DNA from: CAZKNJ01 sp964554185
GTDB taxonomy: Bacteria > 4484-113
Direction: 5' to 3'
Length of the DNA: 9,248 nucleotides
Assembly: GCA_964554185.1 (NCBI GenBank)
Contig: CAZKNJ010000063.1
Coordinates: 1 to 9,248, forward strand
Both the position numbers and the translations under genes were made by a program. Positions 1-5,605 of the stretch are shown here, piece after piece. A model generated the notes under the pieces. It was not told where the DNA came from and did no database searches. It worked only from the letters and a program-made list of their open reading frames with translations. Numbering within the stretch: the first letter of the stretch is position 1; each line of letters opens with the position of its first letter.

Positions 1-30
1 GTGATGAAGATTGATCCGTCGGAGTGGTAG
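1..30 (+). CDS. Possible 3' end of an upstream gene (partial)
   Basis: Frame 1 is open from the window edge to a TAG at 28-30 and reads VMKIDPSEW. The sequence looks like a plausible hydrophilic C-terminus, and the palindromic repeat begins exactly at this stop. Nine codons are far too few to prove coding, and no function can be given. If real, this gene is convergent with the recombinase gene on the minus strand. The stop codon may itself have been supplied by the repeat, whose first bases are GTAG. Confidence 0.2.
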   Translation: MMKIDPSEW

Positions 31-84
31 CGGAAGCACCACGGGCACAGCATGCTGTGCCCGCCACAGCGGGCAAGCCCCTAC
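27..84. repeat. Palindromic intergenic element with GTAG...CTAC ends
   Basis: The element holds a perfect 20-base palindrome, GGGCACAGCATGCTGTGCCC (43-62). A second hairpin overlaps it: TGCCCGC (58-64), loop CACA, GCGGGCA (69-75). The outer ends are GTAG (27-30) and CTAC (81-84), an inverted tetranucleotide also present at the element at 8978-9059. It lies just past the stop of the minus-strand recombinase gene, so the transcript would fold into strong hairpins. There is no T-tract, so it is not a standard intrinsic terminator. It looks like a dispersed REP or REPIN-type repeat. Copy number elsewhere in the genome cannot be seen here. Confidence 0.55.
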
Positions 85-97
85 GAAGAACACCCCC

Positions 98-982
98 TCA
101 CGCGTGCGGATGGGTGCGGTCGTAGACGGACTGGAGCTTGCTGGCGACGACGCGGGTGTAGAACTCCACGGTGGCGATGCGGGCGTGGCCCAAAAGCTCC
201 TGCACCACGCGGATGTCGGCGCCGTTGTCCAGTAGGTGGGTGGCGAAGCTGTGGCGCAGCGTGTGCGGGGTGACGTTGGCGGTGATGCCGGCGGCGGCGG
301 CGTAACGGCGCACCAGGCGGAAGGCCTGCACCCGCGAAAGCTCGCCCCGGCGGCTGAGGAACACCACCAGGCTGCGCTGAGGCTGGTGGAGCTTCGGGCG
401 CACTTCGTTGAGGTAGCGGCGCAGCCAGTCCACCGCGTAATCGCCCAGCGGGCACACGCGCACCTTGCCGCCCTTGCCGTGCACCCGCGCGAAGCCGGCG
501 GTCAGGTCCAGGTTGGCGAGCTTCAGGCCGGTGCACTCGCTGATGCGCATCCCGGAGGCGTAAAGCGTCTCCAGCAGCGCGCGGTCGCGGACGCCCAGCG
601 GGGAGGTGGTGTCGGGCGCGGCCAGCAGGCGCGTCACTTCTTCGTAGGTGATGGCCTGCGGCAGGATCTCGGCGCGGGGGGCGCGCAGCCTGGGCGGGAA
701 GGGGTCGCTGTCCAGGAAGCCGCGCCGCTGCAAAAAGCGGCCGAAGCGGCGCAGTGACGCCAGCCGCCGGCGGACGGTGGCGGTGGCGAGTTTGCCATTG
801 GTGTTGAGGTCGCTGGCGTAGGTGATGAAGCGTTCGGGCGTGAGCGCTTCCACCGACGACACGCCGGTTTCGCGGGCGAAAGCGAGGATATCGTTGGCGT
901 AGGCGTCCACCGTGTTGGGCGAAAGTCCGCGCTCCACCCGGCAGTAGGTGAGGAACGCATCAATCGCGCGGTCCAGCTCCAT
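98..982 (-). CDS. xerC: Tyrosine recombinase, XerC/XerD type
   Basis: This is a 294-residue site-specific recombinase of the Xer family, which resolves chromosome dimers at dif sites near the terminus. Residues about 1-90 form the N-terminal core-binding domain (RGLSPNTVDAYANDI). Residues about 108-290 form the catalytic domain with the full set of active residues: R146 (YASGMRISE), K170 (HGKGGK), H240 and R243 (PHTLRHSFATHL), H266 (LLGH) and nucleophile Y275 (EFYTRV). The H/R/H/Y numbering equals that of E. coli XerC, and the SVYDRTHPHA end also resembles XerC. However, the TSPLGVRDRALLETLYASG stretch is equally XerD-like, so the C/D assignment is uncertain; the family is not. Its ATG overlaps the dnaJ stop by one base (TGATG), and a GGGAG lies just upstream, so it is probably translated by coupling as the last gene of the hrcA operon. 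The gene appears intact and could act alone as a single-Xer system. Confidence 0.93.
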   Translation of the reverse strand: MELDRAIDAFLTYCRVERGLSPNTVDAYANDILAFARETGVSSVEALTPERFITYASDLNTNGKLATATVRRRLASLRRFGRFLQRRGFLDSDPFPPRLRAPRAEILPQAITYEEVTRLLAAPDTTSPLGVRDRALLETLYASGMRISECTGLKLANLDLTAGFARVHGKGGKVRVCPLGDYAVDWLRRYLNEVRPKLHQPQRSLVVFLSRRGELSRVQAFRLVRRYAAAAGITANVTPHTLRHSFATHLLDNGADIRVVQELLGHARIATVEFYTRVVASKLQSVYDRTHPHA

Positions 983-2106
983 CAGCGCTCCCGGTGCTTG
1001 GTGAGCTTGCGCATGCGCGGGGACGCGCCGGTGAGCTTGCCGTTGTGGTTTTGCAGCGACTCCAGCAGCTCGCGCTCCTTGCGCCCGACCTTGCGCGGCA
1101 CGTCCAGCTTGACCACCAGATGCAGATCGCCGGTGCCCCGCCGGTTCAGCCGCGGCAGGCCGCGCGAACGCACGGTGATGATCTCGCCGGGCTGGGTGCC
1201 GGGCGGGAGCTTGAGGGGAATGATGTCGCCGGAGAGGTGCTCGATGCTCAGGTCGGCGCCGAGCACCAGTTCGGGGTAGCTCACGGTCAGCTCCGCCACC
1301 AGGTCGGGGCCGTCCACGGTGAAGACGGGATGCGGCTTGACGTGCACGCGCAGCAGGATGTCGCCGCTGCGCCCGCCGCCGCTGCCGACGTTGCCGCTGC
1401 CGGGCACGCGCATCACGGTGCCGTTGGTGACGCCCGCGGGGACGGTGAGATCAATCGTGCGGTCCTCCGCCTTCTGGCCCTTGCCGCGGCACTCTTTGCA
1501 GGGCTCCTCCACGATGGTGCCGGTGCCCCGGCACTGGGGGCAGGGCGCAGCGCTGGAGAACACGCCCAGCAGCGTGCGCTGGGTGGAGGTGACCACTCCG
1601 CGCCCCTGGCACTGGGAGCACGTGTGCGTGTGGGAGCCGGGCTCGGCGCGGGAACCTTTGCACGTGGGGCAGGTTTCCCACCGCTGTATCTTGACGCTGA
1701 CCTCCTGCTCCTCCAGAGTTTCTTCCAGGCTGAAGGTGACGGTGCGCACGATGTCCTGGCCTTCGGCGTAGTCGGGGCGGCGTGCGCGGCGCGAGCCGAA
1801 CGGGCTATCGTGGCCGCCACTGCCGAAGAAGAACTCAAAGATGTCCGAGACGCTGCCGAAGCCGTCAAAGCCGAAGCCACCGGGCCCGTCTTTGGTGGTG
1901 CCGAAGAGGTCGTACTGCTCGCGGCGGCGGGGGTCGGAGAGGATTTCATAGGCCATCGTGACCTGCTTGAAACGCTCCTCCATCCCCGGGTCGTCCGGGT
2001 GGTGGTCGGGGTGGCACTCCCGCGCCAGCCGGCGGTAAGCGCGCTTGATCTCCTCTTGCGAGGATGTGCGGCTCACGTCGAGGATTTCGTACAGGTCAAT
2101 CTGCAT
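982..2106 (-). CDS. dnaJ: Chaperone protein DnaJ (Hsp40, type I)
   Basis: This 374-residue co-chaperone stimulates the ATPase of DnaK and delivers unfolded clients in the cytoplasm. Residues 3-68 are the J domain, with the essential HPD at 32-34. Residues 69-105 are a Gly/Phe-rich linker containing the DIFEFFFG segment. Residues 146-210 are the zinc-binding region with four CxxC motifs: CPTCKGSR (146), CSQCQGRG (163), CPQCRGTG (189) and CKECRGKG (203). The rest is the C-terminal substrate-binding region. The first motif ends in SR instead of GxG, but all eight cysteines are present. I chose the ATG at 2106, preceded by GAGGGA, over the in-frame ATG at 2136, which would add ten residues and has no Shine-Dalgarno. 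The chosen start overlaps the end of hrcA by 11 bases. No grpE or dnaK lies beside it, so DnaK must be encoded elsewhere. Confidence 0.95.
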   Translation of the reverse strand: MQIDLYEILDVSRTSSQEEIKRAYRRLARECHPDHHPDDPGMEERFKQVTMAYEILSDPRRREQYDLFGTTKDGPGGFGFDGFGSVSDIFEFFFGSGGHDSPFGSRRARRPDYAEGQDIVRTVTFSLEETLEEQEVSVKIQRWETCPTCKGSRAEPGSHTHTCSQCQGRGVVTSTQRTLLGVFSSAAPCPQCRGTGTIVEEPCKECRGKGQKAEDRTIDLTVPAGVTNGTVMRVPGSGNVGSGGGRSGDILLRVHVKPHPVFTVDGPDLVAELTVSYPELVLGADLSIEHLSGDIIPLKLPPGTQPGEIITVRSRGLPRLNRRGTGDLHLVVKLDVPRKVGRKERELLESLQNHNGKLTGASPRMRKLTKHRER

Positions 2107-3157
2107 CGTCTTCGGTTCCCTCGCGCCATTCGTCAATCACGTGGCTCATCGCCTGCGCCACCCGCAGCACCAGCGGCAGCGAGTTGGTGTAGTTAAGGCG
2201 GGCGGGCCCCAGCAGGCCGATCTTGCCGTGGAGGCCGCCGCCGTATTTCACTTTGGAGAAAAGGATGCTGATGTCCGCCAGCTCGTCCTTGCCCGACTCC
2301 TCGCCGATGATGGCGTCCACTCCCGCCTCGCCGGAGGTGTGCTCCTCCAGCATCGTCAGGAACTCGTCTTCGTCGTTGATGACGTCGATGAGGCGGCGGA
2401 AGCGCTCCACCGTGTAGAACTCGGGCTGGGTGAGCAGCTTGTACGCATCGCTGAAAATGACGCGGCTCTCGGATGAGGCAATCCCGCTCAGGAAGGTCTC
2501 CAGCCGCGCCTGGATGGAAACGGGCAGCGTGGCGAAGTCCTCCAGCGCCGAGCGTATCTCGGAGAACTGGAGGTCGGCGAGGTTGCGCCCGCGCAGGCAG
2601 TTGGTCAGCCGTTCGTTGAGGTGGCCGAGCATCAGCTTCTTCACCTGCACTTCGGTGCGGATGGGCTCGCTTTGCAGCACACCCAGATCGGTGACCATCA
2701 CGATGATGAGCTGGTTGTTGTCTATCTCAATGAGGTTAACGCTGCGCACGACGAAAGGATTGACTCGCGGCAGCATGACGTACGCCATGTAGCCGGAGGA
2801 TTGCATCAGTTCGTCCAGCGAGCCGGTGACGAGCTTCTCAATCTCGTTGCCCAGCTGGCGGAAGGTGCGCACCAGGGCGCGCACGGCGCTGGTGTCCACC
2901 CGGACGTTGGAAAGCAACTGGTCCACGTACAGCCGGTAGGCGCGCGCGGTGGGCATCCGGCCAGAGGCCTGGTGGGGCTGGCGCAGGAAGCCCAGATCCT
3001 CCAGCTCCTTAAGCTCGTTGCGGATGGTGGCGCTGCTGACCTGGAAGTGGGGTGCCAGCTCCAGCGAGCTGATGGGCTTGGCCGAGCGGATGTGCTCGTC
3101 CACGAGCCGAAGAAGAAGCTGCTTCTTGCGGCTGCTGATTGGTATCTCAATCGGCAT
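2096..3157 (-). CDS. hrcA: Heat-inducible transcription repressor HrcA
   Basis: This 353-residue repressor binds CIRCE operators in front of groESL and other heat-shock genes. GroEL helps keep it in the DNA-binding form, so repression lifts when chaperonin is busy. Residues about 1-75 form the winged-helix DNA-binding domain, with family signatures SSATIRNELKELEDLGFL (41-58) and PHQASGRMPT (61-70; the usual form is PHTSAGRIPT). The remainder matches the ligand-sensing and dimerisation part, including the C-terminal GxIGLLGPxRLNY stretch (GKIGLLGPARLNY). The ATG at 3157 follows AGGATACCT, a good ribosome binding site. It is the first gene of the minus-strand operon, divergent from groES, with the variant CIRCE 112 bases upstream of its start. 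Autoregulation is therefore likely. The DNA-recognition helix may have adapted to the altered operator. Confidence 0.95.
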   Translation of the reverse strand: MPIEIPISSRKKQLLLRLVDEHIRSAKPISSLELAPHFQVSSATIRNELKELEDLGFLRQPHQASGRMPTARAYRLYVDQLLSNVRVDTSAVRALVRTFRQLGNEIEKLVTGSLDELMQSSGYMAYVMLPRVNPFVVRSVNLIEIDNNQLIIVMVTDLGVLQSEPIRTEVQVKKLMLGHLNERLTNCLRGRNLADLQFSEIRSALEDFATLPVSIQARLETFLSGIASSESRVIFSDAYKLLTQPEFYTVERFRRLIDVINDEDEFLTMLEEHTSGEAGVDAIIGEESGKDELADISILFSKVKYGGGLHGKIGLLGPARLNYTNSLPLVLRVAQAMSHVIDEWREGTEDDAD

Positions 3158-3241
3158 AGGTATCCTGCATGATTCTACCGCGAACCTGATAACTGCTGCG
3201 CGGCTAGCCGCTGCGAAATCCGGAATCGCCCCGTTGGGGGC

Positions 3242-3269
3242 TTGACAAAGGGAGTTTACAGCATATAAT
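3242..3269 (+). promoter_or_regulatory. Sigma70-type promoter of groES-groEL
   Basis: A perfect -35 box TTGACA (3242-3247) and a perfect -10 box TATAAT (3264-3269) are separated by 16 bases. Transcription should start near 3276, inside the CIRCE-like repeat that begins at the last base of the -10 box. A housekeeping-type promoter covered by CIRCE is the usual layout for HrcA-controlled groESL operons. The groES leader would be about 106 bases. Confidence 0.88.
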
Positions 3270-3282
3270 TAGCAGTCGTCAA
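3253..3282 (-). promoter_or_regulatory. Candidate divergent promoter for hrcA
   Basis: On the minus strand, TTGACG (3282-3277) is followed after 18 bases by TAAACT (3258-3253), giving 5/6 and 4/6 matches to the sigma70 consensus. Transcription would begin near 3246 and leave a leader of about 88 bases before hrcA. The -35 box falls inside the spacer of the CIRCE-like repeat, so HrcA bound there should block it. This promoter and the groES promoter overlap, so the polymerases may also compete. This is inference from pattern matches only. Confidence 0.35.
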
Positions 3283-3295
3283 CGGCTACTGCTAA
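3269..3295. promoter_or_regulatory. CIRCE operator (variant), HrcA binding site
   Basis: TTAGCAGTC, nine bases, TACTGCTAA. The 9-9-9 geometry and 27-base total equal canonical CIRCE (TTAGCACTC-N9-GAGTGCTAA), with 15 of 18 arm positions matching. Two of the three changes are symmetric: position 7 of the left arm is C to G, and its partner in the right arm is G to C, so the inner eight bases remain a perfect inverted repeat. The site overlaps the groES -10 box and start point, and lies between groES and the divergent hrcA gene, exactly where HrcA is expected to act. Confidence 0.85.
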
Positions 3296-3381
3296 CAGCC
3301 GCCGGCTTAGAGTGCCAGCAGTTGCGCATGGCTGTTGTTACTTTTTACTTGAAACCAAACGCTTTATAGGAGGATTCTGGG

Positions 3382-3684
3382 ATGGCCAAGAAGCTTAACC
3401 TGCATCCGTCCCCGGGGCGCGTCATTGTGAAGCCCCTGGAGGACGATGAGAAGACCACTCCCGGCGGCATCGTGCTGCCCGATACGGCCAAGGAACGCCC
3501 GGTGCTCGGCGAGGTTGTCGCGGTCGGCGAGGGCCGTGTGCTGGACAGCGGCGAGCATGCGAAGGTGTATCTCAAGCCGGGGATGAAGGTGCTGTACGGC
3601 AAGTACTCCGGCAATGAGTTTAAGCACGGCGGGGTGGACTATCTCATCCTGCGCGAAGACGACGTTCTGGCCTGGGAGGTCTAG
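3382..3684 (+). CDS. groES: Co-chaperonin GroES (Hsp10)
   Basis: This 100-residue protein (E. coli GroES has 97) forms the seven-subunit lid of the GroEL folding chamber in the cytoplasm. The flexible GroEL-binding loop is at about residues 20-36, with the GGIVLP contact motif at 28-33. The rest has the expected beta-barrel pattern, including GEVVAVGEGR, KPGMKVLYGKYSG and the YLILREDDVLA end. The usual LHDRV near the N-terminus is replaced by PSPGRV (9-14), a mild departure. The start is fixed by AGGAGG at 3368-3373, eight bases before the ATG. groEL follows after 32 bases on the same transcript. Control is by the promoter and CIRCE-like operator upstream. Confidence 0.97.
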   Translation: MAKKLNLHPSPGRVIVKPLEDDEKTTPGGIVLPDTAKERPVLGEVVAVGEGRVLDSGEHAKVYLKPGMKVLYGKYSGNEFKHGGVDYLILREDDVLAWEV

Positions 3685-3716
3685 GCCCCAATACAGAGTG
3701 AACCGAGGAGGTTATT

Positions 3717-5360
3717 ATGGCTGCTAAAGAACTACTATTCAGCGATGATGCGCGGAAGAAGCTGCTCGCCGGGGTTGACGCGGTTGCCAACGCAGTGAAG
3801 GTGACGCTGGGGCCTCGCGGGCGCAATGTCGTGCTGGAGAAGAAGTGGGGCAGCCCCACTATCACCAACGACGGCGTGACCATCGCCAAGGAGATTGAGC
3901 TGGAGAACGCCTATGAGAATATGGGCGCGCAGCTCGTCAAAGAAGTCGCATCCAAGACCAACGACATCGCGGGCGACGGCACCACCACCGCCACGCTGCT
4001 GGCGCAGGCGATGGTGCGCGAGGGCCTGCGCAATGTCACCGCCGGCGCTAACCCGATGGACCTCAAGCGCGGCATTATGCGGGCGGCGTTCAAGGTCGTG
4101 GAAGACCTGAAGAAGGGCGCCATCAGCATCAGGGACGACAAGAAGGCCATCGCCGCGGTTGCGGCGATTTCCGGCAACAACGACCAGCAGATCGGTGAGC
4201 ACATCGCCGAGGCGATGGAGGAGGTGGGCAAGGACGGCGTCATCACGGTGGAAGAGAGCAAGACCGCGGAAACCAAGATTGAGCTCGTGGAGGGCATGCA
4301 GTTTGACCGCGGCTACCTCTCGCCCTACTTCGTGACCGACAAGGAGAATATGGAAGTCCACCTGGAGGACCCTTACTTCCTCCTGTGGGAGAAGAAAATC
4401 TCCGCCGTGGCGGACATCATTCCGCTGCTGGAGAAGGTCGCTAAGAGCGGCAAGCCCCTGCTCCTCATCTGCGAGGATGTGGAGGGCGAGGCGCTGGCCA
4501 CCCTGGTGGTGAACCAGCTGCGCGGCACCCTGCACGCCTGCGCGGTCAAGAGCCCCGGCTATGGCGACCGCCGCAAGGCGATGATGCAGGACATCGCCGC
4601 GGTCACCGGCGGCACCTTCTTCACCGAAGACCTCGGCGTGAAGCTGGAGAGCGTTGACCTTAACGACCTCGGCCGCGCCAAGAAGGTGAAGATCGACAAG
4701 GAAAACACTACCATCATTGAGGGCAAGGGCACCAAGGACGAAATCAAGGGCCGCATCGCCCAGATCCGCAATGAGATTGAGAAAACCTCCAGCGACTGGG
4801 ACAAGGAGAAGCTGCAGGAGCGGCTGGCGAAGCTGGCAGGGGGCGTCGCGGTGCTGAAGGTCGGCGCGTCCACCGAGACCGAGCTGAAAGAGAAGAAACA
4901 CCGCTATGAGGACGCACTGGAAGCGACCCGCGCGGCGGTGGAGGAAGGCATTGTGTGCGGCGGCGGCGTGGCCCTGCTGCGCGCGATGCCGATCATCTTC
5001 AAGACCGACGACTACCTTAACGACGACGAGCGGCTGGGGGCGAAGATTGTGGAGCGCGCCCTGCAGGAGCCCGCGCGGATGATCGCCAGCAACGCCGGAC
5101 AGGAAGGCAGCATCGTCGTGGAGCGCATTCTCGCCAAGAAGGAGAAGAACTTCGGCTACAACGCCGCGTCGCAGAAGTACGAGGACCTGGTGAAGGCCGG
5201 CATCATTGACCCGGTCAAGGTCACCCGCAGCGCGCTGCAGAACGCCGCGTCCATCGCGAGCATGCTGCTCACCACTGAAGCTCTGGTGGCCGAGAAGCCC
5301 GACGACAAGGCTGCGGCGCCGGCAATGCCGGGCGGCGGCGGCATGGGCATGGACTACTAG
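3717..5360 (+). CDS. groEL: Chaperonin GroEL (Hsp60)
   Basis: This 547-residue subunit of the double-ring ATP-driven folding chamber encapsulates unfolded proteins with GroES as lid. Nucleotide-binding elements are intact: TLGPRGRNV (30-38), D52 in TNDGVT, GDGTTTAT (86-93, with D87), and the catalytic aspartate D399 in RYEDALEATRAAVEEG. The apical domain carries the KSPGYGDRR version of the usual KAPGFGDRR. FLLWEKKIS stands where ILxxxKKIS is typical. The C-terminal GGM tail is short, ending in GGGGMGMDY, which shortens the flexible tail that normally projects into the cavity. The start is set by GAGGAGG at 3705-3711, five bases before the ATG. The gene ends 35 bases before an intrinsic terminator, so groES-groEL form a closed operon. 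GroEL probably also serves as the titration sensor for HrcA. Confidence 0.98.
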   Translation: MAAKELLFSDDARKKLLAGVDAVANAVKVTLGPRGRNVVLEKKWGSPTITNDGVTIAKEIELENAYENMGAQLVKEVASKTNDIAGDGTTTATLLAQAMVREGLRNVTAGANPMDLKRGIMRAAFKVVEDLKKGAISIRDDKKAIAAVAAISGNNDQQIGEHIAEAMEEVGKDGVITVEESKTAETKIELVEGMQFDRGYLSPYFVTDKENMEVHLEDPYFLLWEKKISAVADIIPLLEKVAKSGKPLLLICEDVEGEALATLVVNQLRGTLHACAVKSPGYGDRRKAMMQDIAAVTGGTFFTEDLGVKLESVDLNDLGRAKKVKIDKENTTIIEGKGTKDEIKGRIAQIRNEIEKTSSDWDKEKLQERLAKLAGGVAVLKVGASTETELKEKKHRYEDALEATRAAVEEGIVCGGGVALLRAMPIIFKTDDYLNDDERLGAKIVERALQEPARMIASNAGQEGSIVVERILAKKEKNFGYNAASQKYEDLVKAGIIDPVKVTRSALQNAASIASMLLTTEALVAEKPDDKAAAPAMPGGGGMGMDY

Positions 5361-5395
5361 GCTGAATACCGGTCACACTGACGACGGTTGATATG

Positions 5396-5426
5396 AAGGG
5401 GCGCTCCTCCGGGAGCGCCCCTTTTT
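5396..5426 (+). terminator. Intrinsic terminator of groESL
   Basis: A ten-base perfect stem GGGGCGCTCC (5398-5407) / GGAGCGCCCC (5412-5421) has a four-base loop, TCCG. Two A-T pairs extend it at the base, and TTTTT follows at 5422-5426. It is a textbook rho-independent terminator 35 bases past the groEL stop, and it separates groESL from the cytochrome operon. Confidence 0.95.
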
Positions 5427-5452
5427 GGTTGTTGGATGTTGGTTGTTGGCGA
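5425..5452 (+). repeat. Heptamer tandem repeat, copy 1
   Basis: Four consecutive seven-base units, TTGGTTG, TTGGATG, TTGGTTG and TTGGCGA, begin within the terminator T-tract. The same family (TTGGTAG-like) recurs at 8947-8974 after the second cytochrome gene. The array is short and degenerate. It has no coding role and its function is unknown. Confidence 0.6.
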
Positions 5453-5492
5453 CAGAAGAGAAGATGCAGAGCAGCCTGTCGCGCATATATGG

Positions 5493-5521
5493 TTTACAGC
5501 CATCCGGCGGGCTGATAGAAT
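5493..5521 (+). promoter_or_regulatory. Promoter of the cytochrome operon
   Basis: TTTACA (5493-5498) and TAGAAT (5516-5521) are separated by 17 bases, each matching 5/6 of the sigma70 consensus. Transcription would start near 5528, giving a leader of about 78 bases that contains the hairpin at 5538-5580. A short inverted repeat, CAGCC (5497-5501) / GGCTG (5510-5514), sits in the spacer and could be an operator half-site pair, but it is too short to call. The groESL terminator lies just upstream, so this operon needs its own promoter. Confidence 0.7.
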
Positions 5522-5537
5522 GACAGCGGCGTGACAT

Positions 5538-5580
5538 AGCTTCCGGTTCTGCGGGAATGCCCGCAGAGCGGCCGGAAGCT
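5538..5580 (+). promoter_or_regulatory. Long hairpin in the cytochrome mRNA leader
   Basis: The outer stem is AGCTTCCGG (5538-5546) / CCGGAAGCT (5572-5580). The inner stem is TCTGCGGG (5548-5555) / CCCGCAGA (5560-5567) with loop AATG. In total 17 pairs are separated by an internal loop of one base against four. It starts about ten bases after the predicted transcription start and ends 14 bases before the AGAGGA ribosome binding site. There is no T-tract, so it is not a terminator. It may protect the mRNA end, serve as a protein-binding site, or be an intergenic palindromic repeat. Confidence 0.6.
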
Positions 5581-5605
5581 GCTACTGTATTCCAAGAGGA
5601 AAGGG

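Noticed and set aside
2107..2136. Upstream ATG at 2136 as the start of dnaJ
   Set aside because: The extra ten residues (MTNGAREPKT) are unlike DnaJ N-termini and have no ribosome binding site, whereas the ATG at 2106 has GAGGGA and begins directly at the J domain.
994..2196. A 400-codon open frame on the plus strand opposite dnaJ
   Set aside because: It is antisense to a clear DnaJ with an intact J domain and zinc fingers. Its Ala/Gly/His/Val-rich translation is typical of a GC-rich shadow frame.
3172..3177. TAGAAT on the minus strand just upstream of hrcA as a -10 box
   Set aside because: No acceptable -35 box is present at the right distance, and the leader would be only about eight bases. 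The promoter overlapping CIRCE fits better.
3328..3369. A 13-codon upstream frame (MAVVTFYLKPNAL) whose stop TAG runs into the groES ribosome binding site
   Set aside because: The placement is suggestive of coupling, but there is no Shine-Dalgarno before its ATG and a frame this short is easily chance.
3735..4901. A 388-codon open frame on the minus strand opposite groEL
   Set aside because: GroEL is complete and highly conserved here. The antisense product has no recognisable motif and arises from codon bias.
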